This document shows, one piece after another, positions 33,963 through 43,506 of a stretch of 64,000 bases of DNA (within the stretch, counting starts at the first letter, position 1; the number at the start of each line of letters is the position of its first letter). The stretch covers positions 62,001 to 126,000 of the forward strand of contig NZ_QXQB01000008.1 of assembly GCF_003605435.1 (NCBI RefSeq), written 5' to 3'. The notes beneath the pieces are model-generated. The model made no database searches. It had not been told where the DNA came from and was given only the letters and a program-made list of their open reading frames with translations. This DNA comes from Paenibacillus pinisoli (GTDB lineage Bacteria > Bacillota > Bacilli > Paenibacillales > Paenibacillaceae). The position numbers and the translations under genes were made by a program.

Positions 33963-34048
33963 TAATTAGAGACCTGGAATTGGCGGGGAAGGCCTAGCCC
34001 TCTTCGCCTTCGTTTTGATTACAAGCATGTAAGGAAGGAGTTGCAGCT

Positions 34049-34534
34049 ATGGATAAGTTTATTTGGGAGTCGACAGTCTTCGCGATCGTTGCGTTTCTAG
34101 TTCTGTTATGGCTGTTGAATAAATATGCATTTGGCCCATTGTTCGCTGTTATGGAAAAGCGCAGACAGCTGATTCAAGAACAAATGAGCACGGCAGAAAC
34201 AAGCCGCAAAGCGGCAGAGGCTTCGTTGGATGAACAGAAGGTTGCACTCGAGCAAGCGCGCAAAGAAGCTTATGCGATTATTGATCAAGCAAGATCGACA
34301 AGCACGAAGCAAGCGGACGAGATCGTACAATCCGCGAAGAACGAGGCTGCCCGTCTGAAAGACGATGCGCTGAAGGATATCGAAAGCGAGAAGAACAAAG
34401 CGATTGCCGCTCTTCGCACAGAGGTTGGCGGAATCTCCGTGAAGATCGCTTCCAAGATTATCGAGAAGCAAGTGGACGAGAAGTCGCAAGAGCAGCTTGT
34501 TGATCAATACCTGAAAGAGGTTGGAAGCAAATGA
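34049..34534 (+). CDS. atpF: ATP synthase Fo subunit b
   Basis: Peripheral stalk subunit: one N-terminal membrane helix (TVFAIVAFLVLLWLLNKYAF) followed by a long charged helix rich in Ala, Glu, Lys and Arg that dimerises and contacts delta and alpha. 161 residues. The stop overlaps the atpH start (ATGA). Confidence 0.97.
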   Translation: MDKFIWESTVFAIVAFLVLLWLLNKYAFGPLFAVMEKRRQLIQEQMSTAETSRKAAEASLDEQKVALEQARKEAYAIIDQARSTSTKQADEIVQSAKNEAARLKDDALKDIESEKNKAIAALRTEVGGISVKIASKIIEKQVDEKSQEQLVDQYLKEVGSK

Positions 34535-35079
34535 GCCGGGACACGGTCGTAGCGAAGCGCTACGCAAAAGCGTTGTTCGAGCTTGCTTCCGCCGCAGGAA
34601 CTGTCTCCGAGGTTGAGGCTCAGCTTAAGCTGATCGCCGAAGCTATACAGCAGGACGCGGACATCGAGAAATTCCTCTCCTTGCCAAGCGTTGCTCCATC
34701 CGCCAAGATCGACGTATTGAAAGCGGCATTCGGCAACAACGTATCCGAAATCGTACTGGACACGCTGAAAGTACTCATCGCACGCGGTCGCCAAGCGATC
34801 ATCGTGGAGGTATACGAAGCGTTCACCAAGATTGCGGGCGAGGCGCTCGGTCAGGCGCATGCGACGGTTTACTCCGCGCAGAAGCTGACAGACGAAGAGC
34901 TTTCCGGCGTTGCGGCGCAATTCGGAAGCATCACAGGCAAGAAGATCCTTGCACAGCAAATTGTCGAGCCAGCGCTGCTTGGCGGCATTCAAGTCCGCAT
35001 CGGCGACCGTCTGTATGACGGAAGCCTGTCCGGCAAGCTGGATCGTTTACAAAAAACGTTAAATTCTAAAGCACTGTAG
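34531..35079 (+). CDS. atpH: ATP synthase F1 subunit delta
   Basis: Joins the b stalk to the top of F1. 182 residues: an N-terminal six-helix domain (VAKRYAKALFELASAAGTV) and a C-terminal part with LLGGIQVRIGDRLYDGSLSGKL in pieces, the OSCP/delta signature. Starts with ATGA overlap on atpF. Confidence 0.97.
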   Translation: MSRDTVVAKRYAKALFELASAAGTVSEVEAQLKLIAEAIQQDADIEKFLSLPSVAPSAKIDVLKAAFGNNVSEIVLDTLKVLIARGRQAIIVEVYEAFTKIAGEALGQAHATVYSAQKLTDEELSGVAAQFGSITGKKILAQQIVEPALLGGIQVRIGDRLYDGSLSGKLDRLQKTLNSKAL

Positions 35080-35094
35080 ATAGGGGTGAACGAA

Positions 35095-36600
35095 TTGAGT
35101 ATCAGACCTGATGAAATCAGCACGCTGATTAAACAACAGATCGAACAATATAAATCCGAAATTCAAGTCGTGGATGTCGGCACGGTCATCAATGTCGGTG
35201 ACGGTATCGCACGTGTGCACGGCCTTGAGAACGCGATGCAAGGCGAGTTGCTCGAGTTCGCGAACGGTGTTGTAGGTATGGCGCTCAACCTTGAGGAAAG
35301 CAACGTGGGTGTCGTTATCCTGGGTCCTTACACGGACATTCGCGAAGGCGACCAAGTTAAGCGTACTGGCCGCATCATGGAAGTACCAGTAGGCGACGAG
35401 CTTCTGGGCCGCGTAGTTAACCCGCTTGGCCAGCCAGTTGATGGCAAAGGTCCGGTTAACACAACGCAAACTCGCGCGATCGAATCCCCGGCTCCGGGCG
35501 TAATCGACCGTAAATCCGTTCACGAGCCAATGCAAACGGGTATCAAAGCGATTGACGCCATGGTACCAATCGGCCGCGGTCAACGCGAGCTTGTCATCGG
35601 CGACCGTCAAACGGGTAAAACAACGATCGCGATCGATGCGATCATCAACCAAAAAGGCAATGGCGTTAAATGTATCTACGTTGCCATCGGCCAAAAACAA
35701 TCCACTGTAGCGAACGTAGTGGAAACGCTTCGCCGCCACGGCGCATTGGAATACACCATCGTTGTAACTGCAGGCGCATCCGATCCGGCTCCACTGCTGT
35801 ATCTTGCACCGTACGCAGGCGTATCGATGGCTGAGTACTTCATGTACAAAGGCGAGCATGCCTTGATCGTATATGATGACTTGACTAAACAAGCTGCGGC
35901 ATACCGCGAGCTTTCCTTGCTTCTTCGCCGTCCTCCGGGCCGTGAGGCTTACCCGGGCGACGTATTCTACCTGCACTCCCGCTTGCTGGAGCGCGCTGCG
36001 AAACTGAGCGACAAGCTCGGCGGCGGCTCGATCACAGCGTTGCCGTTCATTGAGACGCAAGCGTCCGACGTATCGGCTTATATCCCAACCAACGTAATTT
36101 CTATTACGGACGGACAGATCTTCCTGGAGTCCGACTTGTTCTACTCCGGTCAACGCCCAGCGGTTAACGTTGGTATCTCCGTATCCCGCGTAGGCGGTTC
36201 CGCGCAGATCAAGGCGATGAAGAAGGTTGCCGGCACGCTCCGTCTTGACCTTGCGGCTTACCGTGAGCTTCAAGCGTTCTCGCAGTTCGGCTCCGACCTC
36301 GACAAGTCGACGCTCGCTCGCCTTAACCGCGGTGCGCGTACGATGGAAATCCTGAAACAAGGCGTTAACCAGCCAATGCCGGTAGAGAAGCAAGTTATCT
36401 CGCTCTATACAGCGGTTAAGGGACACCTTGACGATGTTGCGCTTGAGAATATCTCCCGTTTTGAGAGAGAGTTCCTGGCATTCATGGACTCCAACCATCC
36501 GGAGATCGGCGCTTCTATTCGCGACACGAAGGATCTTGTTGCTGACAACGAGAAAGCTCTTGTTGACGCGATCAACCAATTCAAGAAAAGCTTCGCCTAG
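35095..36600 (+). CDS. atpA: ATP synthase F1 subunit alpha
   Basis: Non-catalytic nucleotide-binding subunit. Walker A is GDRQTGKT, and the family signature PAVNVGISVSRVGGSAQ contains the arginine finger. TTG 35095 (MSIRPDEISTLIKQQIE) is preferred to GTG 35086 because AGGGGTG (35082-35088) serves as its Shine-Dalgarno and homologues start with MSI. About 501 residues. Strong codon bias leaves a long open frame on the other strand, which is not a gene. Confidence 0.98.
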   Translation: MSIRPDEISTLIKQQIEQYKSEIQVVDVGTVINVGDGIARVHGLENAMQGELLEFANGVVGMALNLEESNVGVVILGPYTDIREGDQVKRTGRIMEVPVGDELLGRVVNPLGQPVDGKGPVNTTQTRAIESPAPGVIDRKSVHEPMQTGIKAIDAMVPIGRGQRELVIGDRQTGKTTIAIDAIINQKGNGVKCIYVAIGQKQSTVANVVETLRRHGALEYTIVVTAGASDPAPLLYLAPYAGVSMAEYFMYKGEHALIVYDDLTKQAAAYRELSLLLRRPPGREAYPGDVFYLHSRLLERAAKLSDKLGGGSITALPFIETQASDVSAYIPTNVISITDGQIFLESDLFYSGQRPAVNVGISVSRVGGSAQIKAMKKVAGTLRLDLAAYRELQAFSQFGSDLDKSTLARLNRGARTMEILKQGVNQPMPVEKQVISLYTAVKGHLDDVALENISRFEREFLAFMDSNHPEIGASIRDTKDLVADNEKALVDAINQFKKSFA

Positions 36601-36670
36601 TAGAGTCGGCTTCAATGCGAGCGGCCATGTTGCCGTGCGGATTGAATCTCTACAGGCTTAGACATATTTC

Positions 36671-36703
36671 CCTACGCCCGTCCGCTTAAAGTCCGGGCGT
36701 AGG
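36671..36703. other. atpA-atpG intercistronic hairpin
   Basis: CCTACGCCCG (36671-36680) pairs perfectly with CGGGCGTAGG (36694-36703). No T-tract follows, so a message-processing or stability element in the atp transcript is more likely than a terminator. Confidence 0.6.
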
Positions 36704-36756
36704 CCCTTACCACGCCCCGAAGGCATTCGAGGGCATACGAAGGCGGGTGAAACCAA

Positions 36757-37617
36757 ATGGCAAAAGGCATGCGTGATATTAAACGCGAGATCAAGAGCAA
36801 ACAAAGCATGAAGCAAATCACGAAAGCGATGGAGATGGTTGCCGCATCCAAGCTCAGAAGAGCGCAGGGAGCTGCTACCGCTGCCCGTCCTTACGCGGAT
36901 AAGCTGAAAGAAGTTGTTGCTAGCATCGCCGCAGGCACAAAGGATGTGAAGCATCCGATGCTGGAGACTCGTCCGATCAAGAAGACGGGATATCTGGTCA
37001 TCACATCCGACCGGGGTCTGGCAGGCGGCTACAATGCGAACATCTTGCGCAAAGTAACGCAAACCATTCAAGAGAAGCATACGTCTACCGACGAGTATGT
37101 ATTGTTCGTGATCGGCCGCAAAGGCCGTGATTACTTCCGTCGCCGGAGCATGCCTATCGTTGAAGAAGTAGTCGGTTTGTCCGATGCACCAACCTTTGCA
37201 GACATCAAGACAGTTGCTACTGCAGCTGTACAGAAGTTCGCAGAAGGCGCTTATGACGAACTGTATCTATACTACAACCAATTCGTAAACGCGATTACTC
37301 AAATCCCGACGGAATCCCGTCTGCTGCCTCTGGATGAGATCAGCGAGGGTACGACGGTTTCCGCTTATGAATACGAGCCATCGCCGGAAGGCGTACTGGA
37401 AGTGCTGCTGCCGAAATATGCGGAGACGCTTATTTACAGCGCGGTACTGGACGGCAAGGCATCCGAATTTGGCGCTCGTATGACGGCAATGGGCAGCGCA
37501 ACGAAGAACGCGACGAAGATGATCAACCAGCTGACGCTGACGTACAACCGTGCCCGTCAGGCTGCGATTACCCAGGAAATTTCCGAGATCGTTGCGGGAG
37601 CTAACGCACAATCGTAA
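36757..37617 (+). CDS. atpG: ATP synthase F1 subunit gamma
   Basis: The central rotating shaft, 286 residues. N-terminal coiled-coil helix (MRDIKREIKSKQSMKQITKAM in part) and C-terminal helix ending SATKNATKMINQLTLTYNRARQ (in part), the usual signature. The 156-base gap after atpA, with a hairpin, is longer than the other gaps in the operon. Confidence 0.98.
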   Translation: MAKGMRDIKREIKSKQSMKQITKAMEMVAASKLRRAQGAATAARPYADKLKEVVASIAAGTKDVKHPMLETRPIKKTGYLVITSDRGLAGGYNANILRKVTQTIQEKHTSTDEYVLFVIGRKGRDYFRRRSMPIVEEVVGLSDAPTFADIKTVATAAVQKFAEGAYDELYLYYNQFVNAITQIPTESRLLPLDEISEGTTVSAYEYEPSPEGVLEVLLPKYAETLIYSAVLDGKASEFGARMTAMGSATKNATKMINQLTLTYNRARQAAITQEISEIVAGANAQS

Positions 37618-37649
37618 GTTCATATAAGAAGGAAGCAGGAGGGAAAGCA

Positions 37650-39053
37650 ATGAAAAAAGGACGCGTTGTATCCGTCATGGGTCCGGTCGTCGACCTTGAG
37701 TTCGAACGCGGCAACCTGCCGGAGATTTTGAACGCCGTCAAAATTGTGCACAAAGCCGACCAAGGCGGAGTGGACATTAACCTGACGCTGGAAGTAGCTG
37801 TTCACCTCGGTGACAACATGGTCCGTGCCGTTGCGATGAGCACGACAGACGGTCTTGTTCGCGGCATGGAAGTTGTAGACACAGGCGCACCAATCACAAT
37901 TCCGGTTGGCGCTCCGACGCTGGGCCGCGTATTTAACGTACTTGGCGAGCCTATCGATGAAGCTGGCGACGTTACGTCGGAAGTCAATCTTCCGATTCAC
38001 CGTACAGCACCTGCATTCGACGAATTGTCCACGCAAGCGGAAATTCTTGAGACAGGCATCAAAGTTATCGACTTGCTTGCACCATACGCAAAAGGCGGCA
38101 AGATCGGCTTGTTCGGCGGTGCCGGCGTAGGTAAGACGGTAACGATCCAAGAGCTTATCAACAACATCGCGCAAGAGCATGGCGGTATCTCCGTATTCGC
38201 TGGTGTAGGCGAGCGTACCCGTGAAGGTAATGACTTGTACCACGAGATGAAAGATTCCGGCGTTCTTCCAAAAACAGCGATGGTATTCGGTCAGATGAAC
38301 GAGCCGCCAGGAGCGCGTCAACGCGTAGCCCTGACTGGTCTGACTATGGCTGAATACTTCCGTGATGAAGAAGGCAAAGACGTACTTCTGTTCGTCGACA
38401 ACATCTTCCGCTTTACACAAGCGGGCTCCGAGGTTTCGGCCCTTCTGGGACGTATGCCATCGGCGGTAGGTTACCAGCCAACGCTGGCAACTGAGATGGG
38501 TCAGCTTCAAGAGCGTATCACATCCACGAAAAAAGGTTCTGTAACGTCCATCCAGGCGATCTACGTTCCTGCGGATGACTATACGGATCCGGCTCCTGCA
38601 ACAACGTTTGCTCACTTGGACGCAACGACAAACCTGGAGCGTAAAATTTCCGAGATGGGTATCTTCCCGGCGGTTGATCCGCTCGCTTCGTCTTCCCGTA
38701 TCCTTAATCCGGAAGTTCTGGGCGAAGAGCATTACAATGTTGCTCAAGGCGTCAAGAAGATTCTTGCTCGTTACAAAGAGCTTCAAGATATTATCGCAAT
38801 CCTCGGTATGGACGAGCTGAGCGAAGAAGATAAAGTAACAGTTGGCCGCGCACGCAGAATCCAATTGTTCTTGTCCCAGCCGTTCCACGTTGCTGAGCCG
38901 TTCACAGGAACGCCAGGCAAATACGTACAAGTTAAAGAATCCGTTCGCAGCTTCAAAGAAATTCTCGAGGGCAAATATGACCACCTGCCGGAAGAAGCTT
39001 TCCGTTATGTAGGTGTCATTGAAGAAGCCGTGGAGAAAGCCAAAACGCTTTAA
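37650..39053 (+). CDS. atpD: ATP synthase F1 subunit beta
   Basis: The catalytic subunit, 467 residues. Walker A is GGAGVGKTV, Walker B VLLFVDNIFRFTQAG, the catalytic glutamate is in GVGERTREGND, and the ATP synthase signature PAVDPLASSSR is intact. Start ATG with GCAGGAGGG upstream. Confidence 0.99.
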   Translation: MKKGRVVSVMGPVVDLEFERGNLPEILNAVKIVHKADQGGVDINLTLEVAVHLGDNMVRAVAMSTTDGLVRGMEVVDTGAPITIPVGAPTLGRVFNVLGEPIDEAGDVTSEVNLPIHRTAPAFDELSTQAEILETGIKVIDLLAPYAKGGKIGLFGGAGVGKTVTIQELINNIAQEHGGISVFAGVGERTREGNDLYHEMKDSGVLPKTAMVFGQMNEPPGARQRVALTGLTMAEYFRDEEGKDVLLFVDNIFRFTQAGSEVSALLGRMPSAVGYQPTLATEMGQLQERITSTKKGSVTSIQAIYVPADDYTDPAPATTFAHLDATTNLERKISEMGIFPAVDPLASSSRILNPEVLGEEHYNVAQGVKKILARYKELQDIIAILGMDELSEEDKVTVGRARRIQLFLSQPFHVAEPFTGTPGKYVQVKESVRSFKEILEGKYDHLPEEAFRYVGVIEEAVEKAKTL

Positions 39054-39077
39054 TAGCGAAAGGCGGGAGGAATCCAC

Positions 39078-39479
39078 ATGAGTACCTTTCTGGTAGAAAT
39101 CGTAACGCCTGAGCGTAAGGTGTATCAGGAAACGGCGAACATGGTTAGCGTAACAGGTGTTGAAGGCGAGCTAGGCATTCTGCCTAACCACATTCCGCTT
39201 GTGACGCCGCTGCGTATTGCTCCTGTAACGATCAAACGTGATGGCAAAGTCGATATCGTCGCTGTGAACGGCGGCTTTATCGAAGTCCGCAAGGACAAAA
39301 TCGTAATTCTTGCTGAGAGCGCTGAGCTCGCGCAGGACATCAATATCGAACGTGCGGAAGCTGCGAAGCAGCGTGCGCAACAGCGTCTTGCTGCCAAGCA
39401 GGACGAGGTTGACTTCCGCCGTGCCGAGATGGCTATGCAGCGCGCAATGAACCGCTTGAACGTAAGACAAAAGATTTAG
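39078..39479 (+). CDS. atpC: ATP synthase F1 subunit epsilon
   Basis: Shaft subunit and intrinsic inhibitor; 133 residues. N-terminal beta-sandwich (TPERKVYQETANMVSVTGVEGELGILPNHIP in pieces) and C-terminal two-helix domain rich in Ala, Gln and Arg (RAEAAKQRAQQRLAAKQDEVD in part). Last gene of the operon, followed by a strong terminator. Confidence 0.97.
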   Translation: MSTFLVEIVTPERKVYQETANMVSVTGVEGELGILPNHIPLVTPLRIAPVTIKRDGKVDIVAVNGGFIEVRKDKIVILAESAELAQDINIERAEAAKQRAQQRLAAKQDEVDFRRAEMAMQRAMNRLNVRQKI

Positions 39480-39489
39480 CATCGGTACA

Positions 39490-39543
39490 ACAACCTGTAG
39501 GAGATCGCTTTGCAAAAAGCGGCCTCTTACAGGTTGTTTTTTT
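39490..39543 (+). terminator. atp operon terminator
   Basis: ACAACCTGTA pairs with TACAGGTTGT across an inner GAG...CTC stem, followed by a long T-tract. Confidence 0.92.
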
Positions 39544-39702
39544 ATAAGAACCATTCGAGTATTAAATACTATGGAAACTTTTTTGGGGCTTGCGTCTATA
39601 ACCGAAGCTATAACCGGAGGTAGATCTCAATTCGTCCAATTTCAGATATAATTTAGTTTTGGATCGGGTATACACCAAGAGTGAGGAGGATTTGAACAGA
39701 AC

Positions 39703-42456
39703 ATGAGGCGTTTTTCTGTTTTATTAATCGGGGCGGTCCTGTTTGCTATGCTTGGGCAAACGGGATACATTACTCCAAGAGCGTTAGCCGCTGCAGACTT
39801 GGTTCCACCCGAGTCAGAGGGATGGGTGCAAGTGTCAACAGCGGAACAGCTGGCCTATATCGACGAGAATCAATCGTTATATTTGTCACGTCATATTCAG
39901 TTAATGAACGATATTGATATGTCTGGCTATCATTGGATTCCCTTTGGAGGGAATGGTGAAGAACGTTTTAGCGGTATCTTTGACGGTAATGGGTATCGAG
40001 TCTCGGGCATTCATATTCCTCTTACTTCCTTGCAATATGTCGGTTTCTTCGGTCAGTCCTCCGGAATCGTCAAAAATTTGGGCATAGCTGTAGACATTGA
40101 AGGCGGAACCTTTAATAGTGATGGCAGTACTACGACTGGCGGCATGATTGGGGAGCTCTATGGAGGCAGCATTGATCGCAGCTACGTTCATGGAAAAGTA
40201 GTTGGCGTCAATGCGACTTCTGGTTTCGGGGCAATCAGCAGCATTACAGGGGGGCTTGTGGGGGAGTCTCAATATTCTACGATTACCAACTCCTCTTCCA
40301 CCGCAACCGTAATTGCCGGCATTGGTCCCAATACGATAAGCGGAGGCTTGGTGGGTGCGCAAGGAGCCGGAACGATTAGTGATGTTTACGCAAGAGGAGA
40401 GGTCATGAATCAGGCGGATAAATTTGTTGACGTGGGCGGAGTTATTGGTTTTATGGTTTCAGGAACGATTGATAAAGGCTATGGAACGGGAAAAGTAAGT
40501 TTGCAGGGATCCAGATATCAGGGAGGCTTTGCGGGCAGCTTATTTGTTAAAACGAATATTTGGAAGTCCTATTTCGATTCGGAGACCACAGGACAATCGA
40601 ACGGCATCGGCTTTTTCTATGAAGGTGCGACTGAAGCATTTGGTAAAGCAACGGACGAGATGAAGCAGCAATCCACCTATTCAGATTGGGACTTTGTACA
40701 TACCTGGGCGATTCATCCGGGCGTAAATGACGGTTATCCGTTTCTCCGTCCGGCGATCTTGACGACGGCTTTGCCGAATGGGGATAAGGATATTCCCTAT
40801 TCCAGTAAACTTACGGCATTTGATGGAGCATCTGGCGGTTTGACCTGGCAAGCGGACGGGCTTCCGGCAGGGATTAGCCTCAGCAGCAACGGTCTACTTC
40901 AAGGTACGCCACGGCAATCCGGAAGCTTCAATATCGAATTTACCGTTAAGGATGCAGGTGATGCACAAGCTGCGGCCATGCTCCAGCTTGTCATCAAGGA
41001 ACCGGCCCCGGATATCCAAGGCTTCAAGCTTGAACCCGGGAGCGCGATCGGCACAACGATTGTGACGGCTGAGCCCGGCCAGACCGGTCATACCTTCGCC
41101 TATGTGTTGAGTAATCATGGTAACGCTCGACCGTTAGTAGGGGATGTGCTTCCTGCTGAAGCGGCAATGTATACTCTAGGACTTGATATACCGAATGTTC
41201 ATGCGGGTCAGTATCTGGAAGTCTATGAAACGGACGGACAGTTCCTGATTCAGGCATGGTATACCGTTCAACTGACGGACGCCCATATTAAGTCGGGCGC
41301 AGCGCTGCAATGGCCGGACGGCAGCCGCCTCGCAATATCGGATATTACGCAAACAAGTGTGAAGCTGTCATGGCCAATGGCGACGGATAATGCGGGAGTT
41401 AGCGGTTATCGGATTCATGTCAATGATGTCGAGCGTAGAACGGTAAGCGCTAGTACGCATGAAGCCATTATGAATGAGTTGACCGCGAATAAGACTTATA
41501 CGTTCAAGGTTACGGCATTCGATGCAGAAGGAAATGAAGGCGAAGCGTTAAGCAACCAAGCAACGACAGCCCGTTCATCGGCAGGAGGCGGTTATCCTTT
41601 ATCCAACAATGCTGACCTGATGGATTTGCAAGTATGGGGAGAGGTTGGCCAATTGAAGCTAAGTCCGTCCTTCTCCTCTGAAACGGCAGAATATACGGCT
41701 CGAACAGAAGCCGAGCAAGTTGAAATCGCGGCAATCCAATCACACGTTATGGCAAATGTGACTTTGGGAGACAACGTGATGACAGACAAAGTCAAAGTCA
41801 ATTTAATAGAGGGAGACAACAAATTTGTATTGACTGTGCATGCAGAGAATGGTGCCAAGCGTGAATACATACTGATTATTCATCGAGAGCTCGCGAAGCC
41901 AACTGCCCCGCTCATCGAATTAACCGACATCGCTGGACACTGGGCAGAAAGTTACATCGAGCAAGCTGTGTCACAGGGCATAATAATCGGTTTTCCGGAC
42001 CGGAAGTTCAAACCGGACGACGCTGTCACACGCGCCGAGTTTACCGTCATGCTGGCAGCTGCTTTGAATCTGAATGAACAGGGTGCTGCGCCGGGATTCA
42101 CAGACGATGATCAGATTGGACAGTGGGCTAAGCAAGCCGTTTCGCTCGCCCTGAAAGCAGGAATTGTTGATGGATATAAGGACGGCAGCTTCCGACCGGA
42201 TGTGCAAATAACTCGCACGGAGATGGCCTCGATGATCGCCAAGGCCTTGAATGTGCCTCGCAACACAGGTGCAACAACTGGTTTTGCTGATGACAAAGAC
42301 ATTCCGATATGGGCGAAAGACGATGTGGAAGCACTCCGCAAGCTTGGTATTGCAAATGGTCGCGGCGGCAATGCATTTGTGCCGAACGATACGGCCACGC
42401 GTTCAGAGGCGGTCGCTATTCTGCTTAAAATGCTGGAAATCAAAGAAAGAAAATAG
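39703..42456 (+). CDS. S-layer-homology surface protein with GLUG, Ig-like and FN3 modules
   Basis: A 917-residue exported protein. Signal peptide at 1-30 (VLLIGAVLFAMLG; cleavage near ALA). Residues about 40-290 hold GLUG-type repeats (GGMIGELYGGSIDRSYVHG, GGLVGAQGAGTISDVYARG, GGVIGFMVSGTIDKGYGTG). Then a putative Ig domain (LTWQADGLPAGISLSSNGLL), an FN3 domain (SVKLSWPMATDNAGVSGYRI), a cadherin-like beta-sandwich (VNLIEGDNKFVLTVHAENG) and three SLH repeats (DIAGHWAESYIEQAV, FTDDDQIGQWAKQAV, FADDKDIPIWAKDDV). SLH repeats bind pyruvylated secondary wall polymer. No catalytic motif seen; adhesion or a sugar-related role is a guess. ATG follows GAGGAGG. Confidence 0.9.
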   Translation: MRRFSVLLIGAVLFAMLGQTGYITPRALAAADLVPPESEGWVQVSTAEQLAYIDENQSLYLSRHIQLMNDIDMSGYHWIPFGGNGEERFSGIFDGNGYRVSGIHIPLTSLQYVGFFGQSSGIVKNLGIAVDIEGGTFNSDGSTTTGGMIGELYGGSIDRSYVHGKVVGVNATSGFGAISSITGGLVGESQYSTITNSSSTATVIAGIGPNTISGGLVGAQGAGTISDVYARGEVMNQADKFVDVGGVIGFMVSGTIDKGYGTGKVSLQGSRYQGGFAGSLFVKTNIWKSYFDSETTGQSNGIGFFYEGATEAFGKATDEMKQQSTYSDWDFVHTWAIHPGVNDGYPFLRPAILTTALPNGDKDIPYSSKLTAFDGASGGLTWQADGLPAGISLSSNGLLQGTPRQSGSFNIEFTVKDAGDAQAAAMLQLVIKEPAPDIQGFKLEPGSAIGTTIVTAEPGQTGHTFAYVLSNHGNARPLVGDVLPAEAAMYTLGLDIPNVHAGQYLEVYETDGQFLIQAWYTVQLTDAHIKSGAALQWPDGSRLAISDITQTSVKLSWPMATDNAGVSGYRIHVNDVERRTVSASTHEAIMNELTANKTYTFKVTAFDAEGNEGEALSNQATTARSSAGGGYPLSNNADLMDLQVWGEVGQLKLSPSFSSETAEYTARTEAEQVEIAAIQSHVMANVTLGDNVMTDKVKVNLIEGDNKFVLTVHAENGAKREYILIIHRELAKPTAPLIELTDIAGHWAESYIEQAVSQGIIIGFPDRKFKPDDAVTRAEFTVMLAAALNLNEQGAAPGFTDDDQIGQWAKQAVSLALKAGIVDGYKDGSFRPDVQITRTEMASMIAKALNVPRNTGATTGFADDKDIPIWAKDDVEALRKLGIANGRGGNAFVPNDTATRSEAVAILLKMLEIKERK

Positions 42457-42552
42457 ATACATGCTTGATGTCTGCAGTAATAATTCTTTTATTTTACGAT
42501 ACAATCTAAAGATGGACGGAGCATATCATAGACGGACAGATACAGGATTTGT

Positions 42553-42558
42553 TATAAT
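42553..42558 (+). promoter_or_regulatory. Candidate -10 of the nuo operon
   Basis: TATAAT in gttataattgtg about 75 bases before nuoA; no clear -35. Confidence 0.35.
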
Positions 42559-42631
42559 TGTGAGGAAAAATTGGCCATGAACAGACAGCGTACAGACATC
42601 CTGCATACCATCCTTTAACGGAGGCGATTGT

Positions 42632-42997
42632 GTGGATAACTATGTCAACCACTACGTCGTCGTCGCGATTTTTCTCGTACTGGGCATTTTGCTTCCGGTC
42701 GTGGCTTTGACAGTCGGAAGGCTGCTGAGGCCGCATAAGCCGACCGAACCAAAACGAAGTACATACGAGAGCGGCAACGAGCCCGTAGGCGAAGGTCAGG
42801 TCAGATTCAACATCCGGTATTATATGTTTGCTCTTATGTTTGTCATTTTTGATGTAGAAACCGTTTTCTTATACCCGTGGGCCGTAGCGTATAATAAGCT
42901 CGGTCTTTTTGTGCTGGTCGAAATGGTCATTTTTGCGGGAATGCTGCTCGTGGGACTTCTATACGCATGGAAGAAGAGGGTGCTGAAATGGAATTGA
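42632..42997 (+). CDS. nuoA: NADH-quinone oxidoreductase subunit A
   Basis: Small membrane subunit of complex I, 121 residues, three helices. The conserved loop KPTEPKRSTYESGNEPVGEG and the motif FVIFDVETVFLYPWAV are present. GTG start behind GGAGGCGA. First gene of an 11-gene operon. Confidence 0.97.
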   Translation: MDNYVNHYVVVAIFLVLGILLPVVALTVGRLLRPHKPTEPKRSTYESGNEPVGEGQVRFNIRYYMFALMFVIFDVETVFLYPWAVAYNKLGLFVLVEMVIFAGMLLVGLLYAWKKRVLKWN

Positions 42998-43506
42998 ACC
43001 TGGAGTCAATTACACTCGAAGAGCGCAAGGAGCTGGAACGCAACGTATTTATGGGAACGCTGGAGCAATTGAAAGGGTGGGCAAGGAGCAATTCTTTGTG
43101 GCCTCTTACATTCGGTCTTGCCTGCTGCGCGATTGAGATGATGGGCACGGGCGCTTCCCATTATGATCTGGACCGGTTCGGGGTTATGTTCCGCACGTCA
43201 CCAAGGCAGTCGGATGTCATGATTGTCTCGGGCACGGTAACGAAGAAGATGGGGCCATTGCTGCGCCGCCTGTATGACCAGATGCCGGAGCCGAAGTGGG
43301 TCATCGCCATGGGGTCATGCGCTACCGCCGGAGGCCCGTACGTAAAGTCCTACGCGGTCATTAAGGGTGTCGATCAGATCGTGCCGGTAGATGTGTATAT
43401 TCCAGGGTGCCCGCCTAACCCGGCGGCGCTCATCTATGGCATCAACAAGCTGCAGGAGAAAATTCGCTATGAGGCCAAGACCGGAAAGCAGGTGACGAGC
43501 CGATGA
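42988..43506 (+). CDS. nuoB: NADH-quinone oxidoreductase subunit B
   Basis: Carries the terminal N2 [4Fe-4S] cluster near the quinone site. Cysteines are in FGLACCAIEMMG, AMGSCATAGGPY and IPGCPPNPAALIYG. ATG 42988 is preferred (GAGGGTG upstream) over an in-frame ATG at 42967 deep in nuoA. Overlaps nuoA by 10 bases and nuoC by ATGA. Confidence 0.97.
   Translation: MELNLESITLEERKELERNVFMGTLEQLKGWARSNSLWPLTFGLACCAIEMMGTGASHYDLDRFGVMFRTSPRQSDVMIVSGTVTKKMGPLLRRLYDQMPEPKWVIAMGSCATAGGPYVKSYAVIKGVDQIVPVDVYIPGCPPNPAALIYGINKLQEKIRYEAKTGKQVTSR

Noticed and set aside
35059..36615. Long minus-strand open frame opposite atpA
   Set aside because: Shadow of a highly biased gene; the plus strand is unquestionably atpA.
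37620..39077. Long minus-strand open frame opposite atpD
   Set aside because: Shadow of atpD for the same reason.
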